NCBI GenBank assembly: GCA_963814865.1 | Contig: CAWFEN010000015.1 | Span: 230,434-294,433, forward strand | Direction: 5' to 3' | Length of the DNA stretch: 64,000 nt | DNA from: AP-15 sp963814865 | Lineage (GTDB): Bacteria; Pseudomonadota; Alphaproteobacteria; ATCC43930; CGMCC-115725 | Shown here: positions 10,255 to 20,095 of the stretch, piece after piece | Position numbering within the stretch: the stretch's first letter is position 1 | Layout: the number at the start of each line of letters is the position of its first letter | Position numbers and translations under genes: made by a program | Notes under the pieces: model-generated | Told to the model about the DNA's origin: nothing | The model's database searches: none | Seen by the model: only the letters and a program-made list of their open reading frames with translations

Positions 10255-10801
10255 ATGTCCGTCTCCTCCGTGAACCGTAGCCGCCATCGTTTTGCCTCGT
10301 CTCGGTGGCACCCAGTCCTCACGCCTGGAGTCCAGGAGAGAACACGAGACACCAACTGGGGAGCCATCTTAGCCGACATTCCCCAGATTCCCGGGCTGTT
10401 GCGCGCGATCATCCCCCTCATCGAGGCACACTGCAATGAAGTTCGGACGCAACACCGCCGCTGTCGTGCCAGAGCGGGCGAGAGGGCCGGATTGGGGGCA
10501 TGGGCTGCCGGCCAATCACCCGCCGGGAGGGTCCGCGGGATCAGATAGGCGACGGTCGCCGGGGTCCTCTGCGGCGACGGCTGCGCGCCGATCGCGGACC
10601 CTCGGCCTACCATACCGACGCAGGCAAACCGCTGTCTTTCAGCGCGGCGGGGCCAGTCAACCGCCGATGGTGGCGCCTGCCGGGTATGCAAACGCGCGAT
10701 TTGCGGTTGCTCAAACCGCTCAAGACAGCAACCGTGGCGGCGACACCGCTGGCAATCTGGTGAATGTCGGATAAGACCGCGTTCAGGGAAGGCCCCATTC
10801 G
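10255..10801. other. 547-bp divergent intergenic region, no gene seen
   Basis: Lies between the EthD-like gene (minus) and the luciferase-like monooxygenase (plus). Open frames here are short, rich in Arg, Pro and Gly, and match nothing I know. It presumably holds the two promoters; I could not pick a convincing -35/-10 pair or operator. Confidence 0.4.
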
Positions 10802-11851
10802 ATGGAATTAGGCATCTATCACGAGTTTCCGGTGCTGCCGAGCCGCAGCCAGGCCGAATGCTTCGCGGCCGGGTTCGACATCGTCAAGGCCAGCGAGGAA
10901 TACGGCCTCGACGTGATGTGGCTCGCGGAACTGCATTTCGACAAGCGGCGCGCCCTCGCCGCCAGCCCGCTGGTCCTTGGTACCGCGATCGCGGCCCGCA
11001 CCGAAAGGATCAGGATCGGGACCAGCGTGCAGGTGCTGCCGCTGGCCAATCCGCTTCGCATCGCCGAGGAAGCCGCGATCTTGGACCACGTCTCCCAGGG
11101 CCGACTGATCTTCGGCGTCGGCCGCAGCGGCGTCGTGAAGACCTATGAGGCGCTGAACATCGCCTATGCCGAAAGCAAGGACCGCGAGATCGAGTGTCTG
11201 GAAATCATTCAGCGCGCGTGGCGGGAAGAAAATTTCTCCTACAAGGGCAAGTTTTACGACATCCAAGATGTGACGGTGGTGCCGCAGCCGGTGCAACAAC
11301 CGGCACCCGAAATCCGCATCGCGGCGGTCAGCGTCGAAACCTTCCCCGCGGCCGGCAAGGCCGGCCAAGGCCTGTTCCTGTCGGTGCGGCACGAGGATGT
11401 GCGGATGTTCAAGCAGCACATCGACGTCTATCGCAAAGCCTGGACCGACGCCGGACATTCCGGGGAGGCACCCGTCTATCTGCGTTGTCCCGGCTTTGTC
11501 GCCAAAACCGATGCGGCGGCCCAGGAAGCCTACGGGCCAACCCTGATGCGGCATTTCCAAAATCAAAGCCGGCTGCTCGCCGATTCCTCTCGTCGGCAAA
11601 ACAGCCCGCCGGACCACCCGCGCTGGAAAACCGCGCAGCGCCTCACGGAAATCACGCTTGAGGAAACCTTGCGCGGTTCGGTGTTCATCGGCTCACCGGA
11701 GACGGTGGTGGGCAAGTTGAAAGACCTACAACGCGATATCGGGCTGTCGGGCGTGCAGTTGGAAACGAATTGCGCCGGCCTGGCCGATCACTCGGCGGAA
11801 CGAGAGGCGATCCGGCTACTGGCGCGGGAGGTCAAGTCGGCGTTCCGTTGA
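10802..11851 (+). CDS. LLM class flavin-dependent oxidoreductase (luciferase-like)
   Basis: Intact 349-residue TIM-barrel flavin monooxygenase of the bacterial-luciferase family. These use reduced FMN or F420 with O2 on aldehydes, ketones or other small organics. Typical features are the N-terminus MELGIYHEFPVLPS, GLDVMWLAELHF, RIRIGTSVQVLPLANPLRIAEE, LDHVSQGRLIFGVGRSG and the late GSPETVVGKL that closes the barrel. It begins with ATG 10802, 12 bases after GGAAGG. The substrate cannot be told. A second LLM enzyme lies at 15321. Confidence 0.85.
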   Translation: MELGIYHEFPVLPSRSQAECFAAGFDIVKASEEYGLDVMWLAELHFDKRRALAASPLVLGTAIAARTERIRIGTSVQVLPLANPLRIAEEAAILDHVSQGRLIFGVGRSGVVKTYEALNIAYAESKDREIECLEIIQRAWREENFSYKGKFYDIQDVTVVPQPVQQPAPEIRIAAVSVETFPAAGKAGQGLFLSVRHEDVRMFKQHIDVYRKAWTDAGHSGEAPVYLRCPGFVAKTDAAAQEAYGPTLMRHFQNQSRLLADSSRRQNSPPDHPRWKTAQRLTEITLEETLRGSVFIGSPETVVGKLKDLQRDIGLSGVQLETNCAGLADHSAEREAIRLLAREVKSAFR

Positions 11852-12026
11852 ACCCGGCTTCGAGCCTCCGCGGCGACGGCTCGGGGCCGATAACGGACGC
11901 GAAATAGCGGCACGGGGCGATCGGTGTCTGACGCATCCACGCCGCCTCTATGGGCTGGTGACGATCGATGCCAATAGCCGGGAGCGAAGCACGCGCGAGC
12001 TGCGGGACCGAGCGTTCCGGCGATGG

Positions 12027-13271
12027 TCATAGGTCCTTTTCCGCGAGTTTGCGGAATTCGTCGGGAACAAGACGGGAGCCCAACGCGACCGAGCCGTACC
12101 CGACAGCCTCCCAGCCGAAGCGATCGCGGATCGTGTCGACAGCGCGGTCGACGACCCAGCGGGCCATGCCCTGCTTGCTGCCGGGACGGCGCTTCTCGTC
12201 TGCAAGTCCGAGCGGCAGTTCCAGCTGAATTTCCGATTGTTTGCCCAGGTTCGAAACCGAGATCGCCAATAGCGAGATGGTCGGCTCGTCCGGGTGATCT
12301 GCCAGGGCGCCGCGCACCAGGTCCAGGGCGATGTCGGCCAGGATTGCCGTCGCCGAGATCGGCGCGGGCAAGGTGATCGAGCGCGTGACCGACCGGAAAT
12401 CGGCAAACCGCACCCGCACCGACACGGTGCGGCCGAGCCAGGATTTGGCCCGCAGGCGGGTCCCGACCCGGTCCGCGAGATACTGCAATGTGGGTCGAAA
12501 CACGCGCTCTTCAGCCGGTTTCCTGCCGAGCGCCGATTGTGCTCCGGCCGATCGGGCTCGGCGATACGTCTCGATCTCGCGTGGATCGCGGTTGAGCGCC
12601 AGCGCCGTCAGCTTGTCTCCGATCGCGTGGCCGAGCAATCGCTCCAGCGCGCCTCGCGAGGTCTTTGCCAGCTCGCCGATGGTGCTTATCCCGATCCCGG
12701 CCAACCGTGCCTTGGTGACCGGGCCCACTCCCCACATCAACTCGACAGGCAGCGGGTGAAGAAAGTCGAGCTCGGTTTCCGGATCGACGACCACCAGCCC
12801 GTCGGGCTTGGCGACTTGCGAGGCGATCTTCGCGAGGTGCTTGGTGCGCGCCACTCCGACCGAGATCGGGAGGCCCAGCTCGGCCCGCACGCGGCCTCTG
12901 ATCGCTCGCGCGATCTCGGGCGGCGGACCGAAGAGATGGATGCAGCCGGCGACGTCGGCAAAGGCCTCATCGATCGAAACCCGCTCGACCAGGGGAGTGA
13001 AATCGCCCAGCACTTTGATGGCGGCGTCGCCCAGCCGTTGGTATTCCTTGAAATGGCCGGGGACAAAAGTGAGTTGCGGACATAGCTCCCGCGCCCGCCG
13101 TCCGGGCATCCCGCCCCGAACCCCAAAAGCCTTGGCTTCGTAAGAAGCGGCAAGCACCACGCCGCCACCAACGGCAATCGGCCGGCCGCGCAATGACGGG
13201 TCGAGCAGCTGCTCAACCGAGGCGTAGAAGGCGTCCAGATCCGCATGCAGGATCGTGGCTGTGGGTTCCAT
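12027..13271 (-). CDS. dinB: DNA polymerase IV (Y-family)
   Basis: Error-prone translesion polymerase, 414 residues, intact. ATG 13271 gives MEPTATILHADLDAFYASVEQ with the catalytic Asp residues in the first palm motif. VSIDEAFADV is the second palm motif. YEAKAFGVRGGM, the helix-hairpin-helix GVGPVTKARLAGIGI and the little-finger domain follow. A longer start at 13346 is possible but would put the SOS box inside the coding region. A LexA box 44 bases upstream predicts damage induction. As ICE cargo it would supply SOS mutagenesis. The 175 bases between its stop and the LLM gene (11852-12026) hold nothing assignable. Confidence 0.93.
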   Translation of the reverse strand: MEPTATILHADLDAFYASVEQLLDPSLRGRPIAVGGGVVLAASYEAKAFGVRGGMPGRRARELCPQLTFVPGHFKEYQRLGDAAIKVLGDFTPLVERVSIDEAFADVAGCIHLFGPPPEIARAIRGRVRAELGLPISVGVARTKHLAKIASQVAKPDGLVVVDPETELDFLHPLPVELMWGVGPVTKARLAGIGISTIGELAKTSRGALERLLGHAIGDKLTALALNRDPREIETYRRARSAGAQSALGRKPAEERVFRPTLQYLADRVGTRLRAKSWLGRTVSVRVRFADFRSVTRSITLPAPISATAILADIALDLVRGALADHPDEPTISLLAISVSNLGKQSEIQLELPLGLADEKRRPGSKQGMARWVVDRAVDTIRDRFGWEAVGYGSVALGSRLVPDEFRKLAEKDL

Positions 13272-13314
13272 CCCGACCTCGCACGCTGTCGGAATTAGCA
13301 GCCGCAGTCTGTAA

Positions 13315-13329
13315 GAACATAAGAAGAAC
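13315..13329 (-). promoter_or_regulatory. LexA (SOS) box upstream of dinB
   Basis: On the minus strand the sequence reads GTTCTTCTTATGTTC, exactly the alphaproteobacterial LexA consensus GTTC-N7-GTTC. It lies 44 bases upstream of the dinB ATG, a normal place for repression of the promoter. Confidence 0.85.
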
Positions 13330-13363
13330 ATCGAATCGATTGTCAAGCCCGTGAGTGCTGCGG

Positions 13364-13379
13364 CCCCGCTTTCGCGGGG
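13364..13379. repeat. Short GC hairpin CCCCGC-TTTC-GCGGGG
   Basis: Perfect 6-bp stem with a 4-base loop between the divergent dinB and hydrolase genes. No T tract follows, so it is not a standard terminator. It could be a small dispersed repeat. Confidence 0.4.
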
Positions 13380-13433
13380 GCGGTGAAGCGGCTATTGCTG
13401 CTTCATCGCACCCATTCCGACGAGGCCGCGACG

Positions 13434-14288
13434 ATGATCGAAGTCCGCAAGATAACGACGGCACCCGGCCTCACCTTCGATACCTCGATAGGAGGCTCGG
13501 AAACGTCTTCCTTGGTGCTGATGCTGCATGGGTTCTGCGTGTCGCGACATTTCTGGGCGAACCAGATCCCGGCGCTGGCCGAGGCGGGGTATTTCGCGGT
13601 CGCGCCCAACCAGCGCGGCTACGCCGCCGAGGCGCGGCCGGATCCGGCGATCTTCGACAATTACGGCATCGAGAAACTGATCGGCGATGCGCTCGACATC
13701 GTCGCGGCGGTCGGGCATGGAGGCAGCCGATTCCACCTCGTCGGCCACGATTGGGGCGGCAGCCTGTCGTGGATCATCGCCGACCGCTATCCGGAGCGTC
13801 TCGCCTCGCTGACGATGCTGTCGCGACCGCATCCCACCTCGTTCGCGCGCGCGATGAAGAACGACCCGGAACAACCCCACCGCTCGCGGCATCATCGCGA
13901 ACTCCTCGATCCCGATGCCGGACCGCGTTTGCTGGCCAACAACGTCGCCTGGGTACGCGATCGGCTGACGCGCAACGGGCTGCCTCCTGACGCGATCGAA
14001 CGGCATTTGTCGGTGCTCGGCAACCCGCCGGCCATGGAGGCGGCCCTCGCGTGGTACCGTGCGCGCGGCGAGCGCCCGGCGGTCGGCCCGACAAAGGTCC
14101 CGACCCTCTATATCTGGGGCGACGCCGACGACACCGTCGGCCGAATGGCGGCCGAAGGGACGGCGGAGTTCATCGACGCGCCCTACCAGTTCGCGGTGCT
14201 GGAGGGCGGCGGCCACCACGCCGCCGACCAAAAGCCGGAGCAGGTCACTGCGCTATTGCTGGAGCATCTCGCGCGCTATCCGGTCTAG
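13434..14288 (+). CDS. Alpha/beta hydrolase, epoxide hydrolase-like
   Basis: Soluble hydrolase of 284 residues. The oxyanion motif is LHGFCVSRHFW (HG at residues 32-33). The nucleophile elbow GHDWGGS has Asp106, which points to an epoxide hydrolase or haloalkane dehalogenase-type ester intermediate rather than a serine esterase. IWGDADD contributes the acid, and the catalytic His is in GGGHHAAD. Start ATG 13434 is chosen; an in-frame ATG at 13383 would add 17 residues unlike the family. A frameshifted SDR and an LLM oxidoreductase follow on the same strand, so the three may form a small catabolic operon. Confidence 0.82.
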   Translation: MIEVRKITTAPGLTFDTSIGGSETSSLVLMLHGFCVSRHFWANQIPALAEAGYFAVAPNQRGYAAEARPDPAIFDNYGIEKLIGDALDIVAAVGHGGSRFHLVGHDWGGSLSWIIADRYPERLASLTMLSRPHPTSFARAMKNDPEQPHRSRHHRELLDPDAGPRLLANNVAWVRDRLTRNGLPPDAIERHLSVLGNPPAMEAALAWYRARGERPAVGPTKVPTLYIWGDADDTVGRMAAEGTAEFIDAPYQFAVLEGGGHHAADQKPEQVTALLLEHLARYPV

Positions 14289-14541
14289 CCGCCTCGCCGC
14301 GCCACAAAGATGGCGGCGACGATCAAGGCGATCCGGCACCGACCGCGCCCTCCCGCGATCCTTGCCGCCGCCGTGCAGTGGCGTCCTGGATCAGGAAATC
14401 TCGCCTTCGACCCAACCTACGGCCTCCGATCGCGGCTGCGCGATCGCCGAGCCACCCGGGCCGGGCCAATAAGGCGGTGCCCGCCGGATGGACACGGCGT
14501 ATCGTACATCGCGCGTTTCGCAAGTGCAGAGGTGGCGAACG

Positions 14542-15310
14542 ATGGGAAGGCTCGACGGCAAGGTCGCGACGGTGACAGGCGGGGCATCGGGGATCGGCGA
14601 GGCGACGGTCAGACGTTTTGTCGCCGAGGGCGCGAGCGTGGCGTTCTGCGATCGGGACGGCTGAGCGCGGCCAGCGCGTGGCGGCCGAGCTCGAGGCCGC
14701 CGGCGCCAAAATTGCCTTCACGCAGGCTGACGTCGGTAGCGAGGCCGCATGCCTCGCCTTCGTCAACGGTGCCGCGCAGAAGTTCGGACGCCTCGACATC
14801 CTCGTCAACAATGCCGGCATCCGCAAATACGAGAAGGTCGAGGAGGCGAGTGCGGCGAGCTGGAACGAGATCCTCAGCGTCAACCTGATGAGCTACGTCT
14901 TCTGCGCCAAGGCGGCGGTTCCGCTGATGCGCCGCAACAAGTCGGGCGCCATCGTCAACGTCGCCTCGGTACGTTCCATCGTCGCCGGCGGCGGCAATCT
15001 GCAGTACGACACCACCAAGGCCGCGGTCGCGGGCTTGACGCGGGCGCTCGCCGCCGACCATTCGCCGGAGGGCATCCGGGTCAACGCCGTCGGCCCTGGC
15101 CCGATCTTCACGCCGTTCCATCAGCGCCGCATCGCCGCTTCCGGCGAGAGCGTCGAGCAGTACAACGCCAGGGCCGCGCAAGGCACGATGCTGAAGCGCC
15201 CGGGCCGGGCCGAGGAGGTCGCCGCCGCGATCCTGTTTCTGGCCTCCGAGGATGCCTCCTACGTCACCGGCGCCCTGCTGTTCGTCGACGGCGGCATGAC
15301 CGCGCTGTGA
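14542..15310 (+). pseudogene. Short-chain dehydrogenase/reductase, frameshifted
   Basis: NAD(P)-dependent oxidoreductase. The first frame (ATG 14542) carries the Rossmann motif VTGGASGIGEATVRRF and stops shortly after FCDRDG. The second frame has LDILVNNAGIRK, NVASVRS with the active Ser, YDTTK with the catalytic Tyr and Lys, and the C-terminus ASYVTGALLFVDGGMTAL ending at 15310. Deleting one G near 14656-14658 rejoins the halves (DRDAERGQRVAAEL). Everything else is full length. The next gene begins 10 bases downstream. Confidence 0.78.
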
Positions 15311-15320
15311 GGAACGCCCC

Positions 15321-16296
15321 GTGCTGACCTATGACTTCCGCCTGCCGCCCGGCCCCCGCACCGTCGAATACGCGCTTGCTTGCCGAAGAGCTAGGGTTTC
15401 GCGCGGTCTGGTGCCCCGAGGTTCCCGCCTTCGGCCATGACATCTGGGTCACGCTCGCCCGCATCGCCGACAAGACGAAGCGCCTCAAATTTGGTCCCTC
15501 CGTGCTGATCCCGAGCTATCGCCATCCGATGGCACAGGCCTCGGCCATCGCGACGCTCGAGCAGATCGCGCCGGGACGCCTGATGGTCGGGTTCGGCACC
15601 GGCTTTACCGGCCGTGCGGGGATGGGCAAGAAGCCCTTGAGCCTTGCAAGCATGCGTACGCATATCCTGCAGGTCAAGGCATTGCTGCACGGCGATGTTG
15701 CCGAGATCGACGGCGGTCTCGCCCAGATCCTCGCGTCCGACGGCTGGCTGCCCAACCGTCCGATCGACGTGCCAGTCTACATGGCAGGCAAAGGCCCCAA
15801 GGCCCGCGCGCTCGCGAAAGAGATTACCGACGGCCTGATTTCCCTCGGCGGACCGGCCGAAGGGTTCGAGACTTGCCTGGTATCGACCAGCGGCACGGTC
15901 CTCGATGATGGCGAGGACATCACCTCGCCGCGCGCTGCGACCGCGGTCAGGCCGCTCGTCGCGCTCGCCTATCACCTCCGGTACACGGCCGATCCGGAAA
16001 GCGTCAAAGCGCTGCCGAACGGCGAAGCGTGGCTGGCCAGCGTCGAACGGGTGGACGAAAAATTCCGCCACCTCTCCCTTCACCGCGGCCATAACCTCGA
16101 CATTTCGAACGGCCATGACGCGCTCCTCGACGTGTCCGCCGCCAAGCAGATGACCTTCACCGGCACGCGCGAGGAGTTGCGTGAACGCCTCGCCCGGCTC
16201 GAGGCCAGCGGCGCCACCGGCATCATCTTCGGGACCAGCGGTTACGATGTGGAGCGGGAGCTGAAGGCCTACGCCGCGGTTGCTGCATTGAGGTGA
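15321..16296 (+). pseudogene. LLM class flavin-dependent oxidoreductase, probably frameshifted near its start
   Basis: Luciferase-like TIM-barrel enzyme of about 325 residues. GTG 15321, preceded by GGAACG, opens with LTYDFRLPPGPRTVEYA. The family sequence then continues in another frame as RLLAEELGFRAVWCPEVPAFG, so a shift lies near 15370. In the second frame an ATG at 15331 could give a slightly different N-terminus. The rest is intact: LKFGPSVLIPSYRHPM, LEQIAPGRLMVGFGTGF, DVPVYMAGKGPKA. It follows the SDR by 10 bases, consistent with one transcript with the hydrolase and SDR. Confidence 0.7.
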
Positions 16297-16645
16297 CGCC
16301 TGCGCGGCGATTTTTGGTGAGCCGGGATAAATACCTCAGTCGGCGCGCCTCGCACTGAGCGAGGATCGCAACGCGGCATCACCGGCGGCCGACGCGGAGC
16401 GCAATGGGCGTTGCCTATATATCCGATCTGACCGGTTAGCCGACCGTCATCCGAACGGCGGCTTGCGGACGCTAATTCGTCGTTAGCCGAAACCGAGCGC
16501 CCCGGATCGCCGGAGGAGAGGACCTAACCGACCAAGCATCCGTAGAAGATATTTCCTGCGTTAGCTGGCATCGGCTACACTGATTTGACGCCATGGAGGT
16601 GGTGGAGGCGCAACTCGCTCGACCCTTGTCGGGGAGACCACCACC
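16297..16645. other. 349-bp region without a recognisable gene
   Basis: No open frame with family resemblance. The region ends in GGGGAG, a good ribosome binding site for the membrane protein at 16646. It is less GC-biased than its surroundings in places (CCTATATATCCG near 16410), which may be part of a promoter. Confidence 0.35.
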
Positions 16646-17125
16646 ATGATCGTTATCGGCATCCTTCTCGGCGTGTTCGGCATCGGGTTCTTCTGCTGGC
16701 TGCTCTTCGCGCTGGCCGTCTACGCGCTCCCGTTTTTCGCAAGCGTCACGGCGGGCCTTGCCGCCTTTCACAGCGGCGCCGGCGTAATCGGCGCGATGTT
16801 TGTCGGCGCCCTCGCCGGCATCGCCACGCTTGCGGCCGGGCAGGTCGCTTTCACGGCGACCCGATCGCTGCTCGTCCGAGCTGCGATTGCGCTGCTGTTT
16901 GCAGCCCCGGCCGCAGTCGCCGGCTATCACGGAACACTCGGCCTGGCGCAGATCGGCGTGCCCTCCGAGGGATGGCGCCAGGCGTTCGCCATCATCGGCG
17001 CGGTCCTCGTCGGCGCACCGGCCTGGACGCGGATGACGCTTTTGGCGGATCCGCTCGACACCGTCAGGCCCTCGCCGCCGGGTACGGCCCAGCAGTTAGC
17101 GACTGCCGCGAGCCCACAGGAGTAA
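16646..17125 (+). CDS. Small multi-pass membrane protein
   Basis: Not assigned to a family. The protein has 159 residues with four or five hydrophobic segments: MIVIGILLGVFGIGFFCWLL, then AVYALPFFASVTAGLAAF, GAMFVGALAGIATLAAG, RAAIALLFAAPAAVAGY and AFAIIGAVLVGAPAW. The C-terminus is a short polar tail (PSPPGTAQQLATAASPQE). The start is supported by GGGGAG about 10 bases upstream. Comparable small membrane proteins are common in ICE accessory regions, but I cannot name a function. Confidence 0.6.
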   Translation: MIVIGILLGVFGIGFFCWLLFALAVYALPFFASVTAGLAAFHSGAGVIGAMFVGALAGIATLAAGQVAFTATRSLLVRAAIALLFAAPAAVAGYHGTLGLAQIGVPSEGWRQAFAIIGAVLVGAPAWTRMTLLADPLDTVRPSPPGTAQQLATAASPQE

Positions 17126-17532
17126 CTCCGCCCGCTCCGTCTCTGCATCTCGACAGATCGATCGGCTATCGGTCGGGACGTCGACGCGTCCGCGGGGAAG
17201 CGCCCTCATCGGGTGCTCCAGCGTTTGGGCGGGATCTCCCGCACGGTTGACGAAGTATGGGCGGTGAGCGCCCAATTGGCCGGGGGCGTTGCCACCTTTT
17301 TCTACGCCAGGGTTTCTTTCTCTTCGCCCGGCAGGCCGGACCTCTTGTGCGTCATACGCGATCTCCGCCACGTCTTCTCCTGCGGGTGCTGTTCGGGTCG
17401 CGCGAGCCACACGGCCTCTCTTTGGCTTGATCTGGCCGGAGGACGGCTGCGCCTCGATCGCCTGGGCCGCAATGGCGCCGGATCGACTTTCTTCCCCTGG
17501 GCTGCGCCCATTCCTCGCGAGGCAAGAAAGTC
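17126..17532. other. 407-bp region, no supportable gene
   Basis: Long overlapping frames exist on both strands, but none has a conserved domain, a plausible start or normal composition. It lies at the broken 3' end of the BtuF-like gene and is probably scar DNA left by the loss of that C-terminus. Confidence 0.35.
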
Positions 17533-18214
17533 TCACCGCCGCCATCCTCCGCTCCGCTGCGGCCCGCAAGCGGGTGCGTCGGCGATCGCCTCCGGCCTCT
17601 CGCCGCACCACGAGCCGATGATGATTTCGGGGCGGCGGGTAATAACCTCCTCGGTCGTGACGATCCGCTCCTTCGCCGATTTGCCGGCCGCCCGATCGAG
17701 CAAAGATGTCGGCACCGCCGGCGATCTCGATCAGCTCCGACACCCAGCCGATACCGGAAATCATCGGCTCGTCCCACTCTTCGAAATAGACCCGCGGCCG
17801 CTCCCGCAGCTGCTTTGCTTGCTGCCGAGCTTCGGCGATACCGGCCAAGAGATCCTCGACGAGCCGCTCTGCCCGGTCGCCAGCGCCGACGAGCGCGCCC
17901 AACAGCCGGATCATGCCGAGGATTTCGGCGATCGTGCGCTGGTTGAAGGCGTGCACGGCGATGCCCTCGCGGATCAGCGCCGCGACGATATCGGCCTGGA
18001 GATCGGAAAAGCTGAGAACGAGATCGGGCCGCAAGTCGAGGATCTTCCCGACATTCGCGGACGTGAACGCCGAGACCCGCGGCTTATCTCGCCGCGCCTC
18101 GGGCGGGCGGACGCAATAGCCGGAAATCCCGACGATACGGTCCTGCTCGCCCAGCAGGTAAAGCGTTTCGACGGTTTCTTCTGTCAGGCAGACGATCCGT
18201 TCCGGCGGAAACAT
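17533..18214 (-). pseudogene. BtuF-like cobalamin/iron-chelate binding protein, truncated and frameshifted
   Basis: Periplasmic-binding-protein fold of the vitamin B12/siderophore type. ATG 18214 opens MFPPERIVCLTEETVETLYLL, followed by DRIVGISGYCVRPPEARRDKP, ILDLRPDLVLSFSDLQADI and YFEEWDEPMISGIGWVSELIEIAGGADIF. The frame then shifts near 17690 (one extra base) and continues as DRAAGKSAKERIVTTEEVI and PEIIIGSWCGE before stopping at 17533. The usual last 30-40 residues are gone. No signal peptide is seen; forms without one are known in this subfamily. It is probably dead. Confidence 0.68.
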
Positions 18215-18463
18215 TGCTTCGCGTAGCGAAATTCCGTTCGTACAACCTTCATTCTCGCAGCACGCCGCGATCCGGTCGAGGTTTCGGGTGCGCTCGTTTT
18301 CAGCTCAGGCCGCCGCCGATCGAGCGCGCCGGCACGACCTGCGACCCCGAACGCGGTCGGCTCTACGGCTTGGAAGCCGATTTCGACGACGGCGTGCCTT
18401 CGTCGAGCGCGGCGAGGGCGAGCGGTCGAAACGCTTGACCCCGGGCTGATTTGTAGGAGCTAA

Positions 18464-20091
18464 CCCGTCTTATTCACCAGGGTGTCGGAAGGAGCCCGGC
18501 AAGCTTCGCGTTGGGGTCGATGCGAGGTTGAGGGTGGCGGCACGGTTGCCGCGGGGTGTGATCGGTGTGGTCGGCGCTGGAGGTTTGCGAGAGGGGCTTG
18601 GGCGGGGCGACAGCGGCCCCGCGGTTTACGGTCCGGCTGGCATCAGCGCTGCGGCGATGTGACGGAAGAGGCTGGCCTCGGGGCAGGCGGCGGCGAAGGC
18701 GAGGCGGACGCGCGAGGCGGTCTCGATGATGCGGGTGCCGAGCTTCAACAGACGCAGGCGGATGGTGGCAAACTCGGCGGTGGCGAGCGCATCGGTCTTG
18801 GGGATGGCGTCGCGCACCGAGAGGATCAGCCAATAAGCGGCGGTGTGGAGAATGAGCCGCATCTGGTTGGCGAGCGGGCTGCGGCAGCTGGTGCGGTCGG
18901 AGGCGAGCTGGGTCTTGTGCAGTTTGATCAAATTCTCGGCCTGGCCGCGGGTGCAGTAGAGCGTCTCGTAGACGTGCTGGGCCGAGCCGGTGTCGAGGCT
19001 GGTGACGACAAAGCGGATGTCGAGCCCCTTGGTGGTGGCCTCGATGCGGGCGCAGGCGCGGCGCTGCTTGGTCCAGGACTTGGCCTGGTAGCGGGCTTCG
19101 GCAAAGCCGCGCAGGGTGGGCTTTTGCTCGAGCGCACGGCGGGTGCGAATATCATCGGCGGTTTCATCGACCAGCCGGTCGAGCACGGCGTTACCGGGCA
19201 GCCCGAAGATGAAGTCGAGGCCGTTTTCTTCGCACCACGCCATCACTTGCGGGCGCCCGTAATGGCCGTCGCCGCGGATGGTGATGCGGGTCAAGGGCCA
19301 GTGCCGGCGGATGCGGCGGACGAGGCGTCGCAGATGGCCGCGCACCTCCGCGCCCGAGGGCGTCTTGCCGGGGCGCAGCAACACGGCGACCGGTCGGCTG
19401 GTTGCCGTGTCGTAGACATGGATCGGCAGAAAGCAGCGCTCGTCGTAATGGGCATTGAAAAACGAGAGCTGCTGATGGCCGTGAACGACATCGACGGTGT
19501 CGTCGATATCGAGGGTCACGGCCTCGGGCGCCGTCTTGTAGCTGGCGCAGTAGAGATCGACCATCACCCCCATCAGGTGGATCAGATCGCGCAACCCGGG
19601 CGCATTCTCCCAGCGCGAGACGGTCGGCTGCGAGCACAGGTCGATGCCACTGTCGGGCAGCCGGCCGCAAGCCAGCTTGAACCCCGGATCGGTGCGCAAC
19701 CGGTCGAGATCGTCGGCATCCTCCCAGCCGCAGGCGATGGCAAAGATGCGGGCGCGCAATATATCGGGCAGCCGATGGGTGATCCGCTCCGGGTCGCGGC
19801 CGTCCGGGATCACCGCCGCGAGCCGCGCGGCGAGGCCGAGCCGCCGCTCGGCTTGGGCGAGCAGCATGACCCCGCCATCGGAGCTGAGCCGGCCGCCATC
19901 AAACGCGGCGGTCACTTTTTTGCCCGCAACCGCTGGAAACGAGAACGGCAGCAGGCTATCGTCGGTGATGGCGGGCGTGGCGGGCTCCGATCTGCCGCAA
20001 GGACTGGCTTCAGCAACCAAATCCTACAACAGATCAACGGCTTATGCTACATCCGCCAACCCAAAATCCGTCCCGTCATGAATAAGACGGG
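18464..20091 (-). mobile_element. IS1380-family insertion sequence, copy 1
   Basis: A 1628-bp element bounded by terminal inverted repeats CCCGTCTTATTCA (18464) and its complement TGAATAAGACGGG (ending 20091). CTAG follows at 20092-20095 and CTAA precedes at 18460-18463, suggesting a 4-bp target duplication, with the left side changed by one base. It contains one transposase gene on the minus strand. A second identical element starts at 20096, so the two form a direct tandem sharing the central CTAG. Confidence 0.88.
18626..20020 (-). CDS. IS1380 family transposase (copy 1)
   Basis: A 464-residue DDE transposase, intact. It opens MVAEASPCGRSEPATPAITD and has the IS1380-typical AAFDGGRLSSDGGVMLLAQAE near the N-terminus. 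The presumed catalytic acids are in TLDIDDTVDVVHGHQQ and IRGDGHYGRPQVM. The third acid is expected in the YCTRGQAENLIKLHK region (Glu). The product is identical, residue for residue, to copy 2. The large plus-strand frame over the same DNA (537 codons) is an antisense shadow. Confidence 0.92.
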   Translation of the reverse strand: MVAEASPCGRSEPATPAITDDSLLPFSFPAVAGKKVTAAFDGGRLSSDGGVMLLAQAERRLGLAARLAAVIPDGRDPERITHRLPDILRARIFAIACGWEDADDLDRLRTDPGFKLACGRLPDSGIDLCSQPTVSRWENAPGLRDLIHLMGVMVDLYCASYKTAPEAVTLDIDDTVDVVHGHQQLSFFNAHYDERCFLPIHVYDTATSRPVAVLLRPGKTPSGAEVRGHLRRLVRRIRRHWPLTRITIRGDGHYGRPQVMAWCEENGLDFIFGLPGNAVLDRLVDETADDIRTRRALEQKPTLRGFAEARYQAKSWTKQRRACARIEATTKGLDIRFVVTSLDTGSAQHVYETLYCTRGQAENLIKLHKTQLASDRTSCRSPLANQMRLILHTAAYWLILSVRDAIPKTDALATAEFATIRLRLLKLGTRIIETASRVRLAFAAACPEASLFRHIAAALMPAGP

Positions 20092-20095
20092 CTAG
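20092..20095. repeat. CTAG junction between tandem IS copies
   Basis: The only four bases between the right end of copy 1 and the left end of copy 2. The same CTAG follows copy 2 at 21724-21727, and CTAA precedes copy 1. This is the pattern expected if one IS inserted beside the other at its target duplication, or if the 1632-bp unit was duplicated. Confidence 0.7.

Noticed and set aside
17213..18226. 337-codon plus-strand ORF
   Set aside because: Its second half is antisense to the BtuF-like gene and the first half has no family resemblance.
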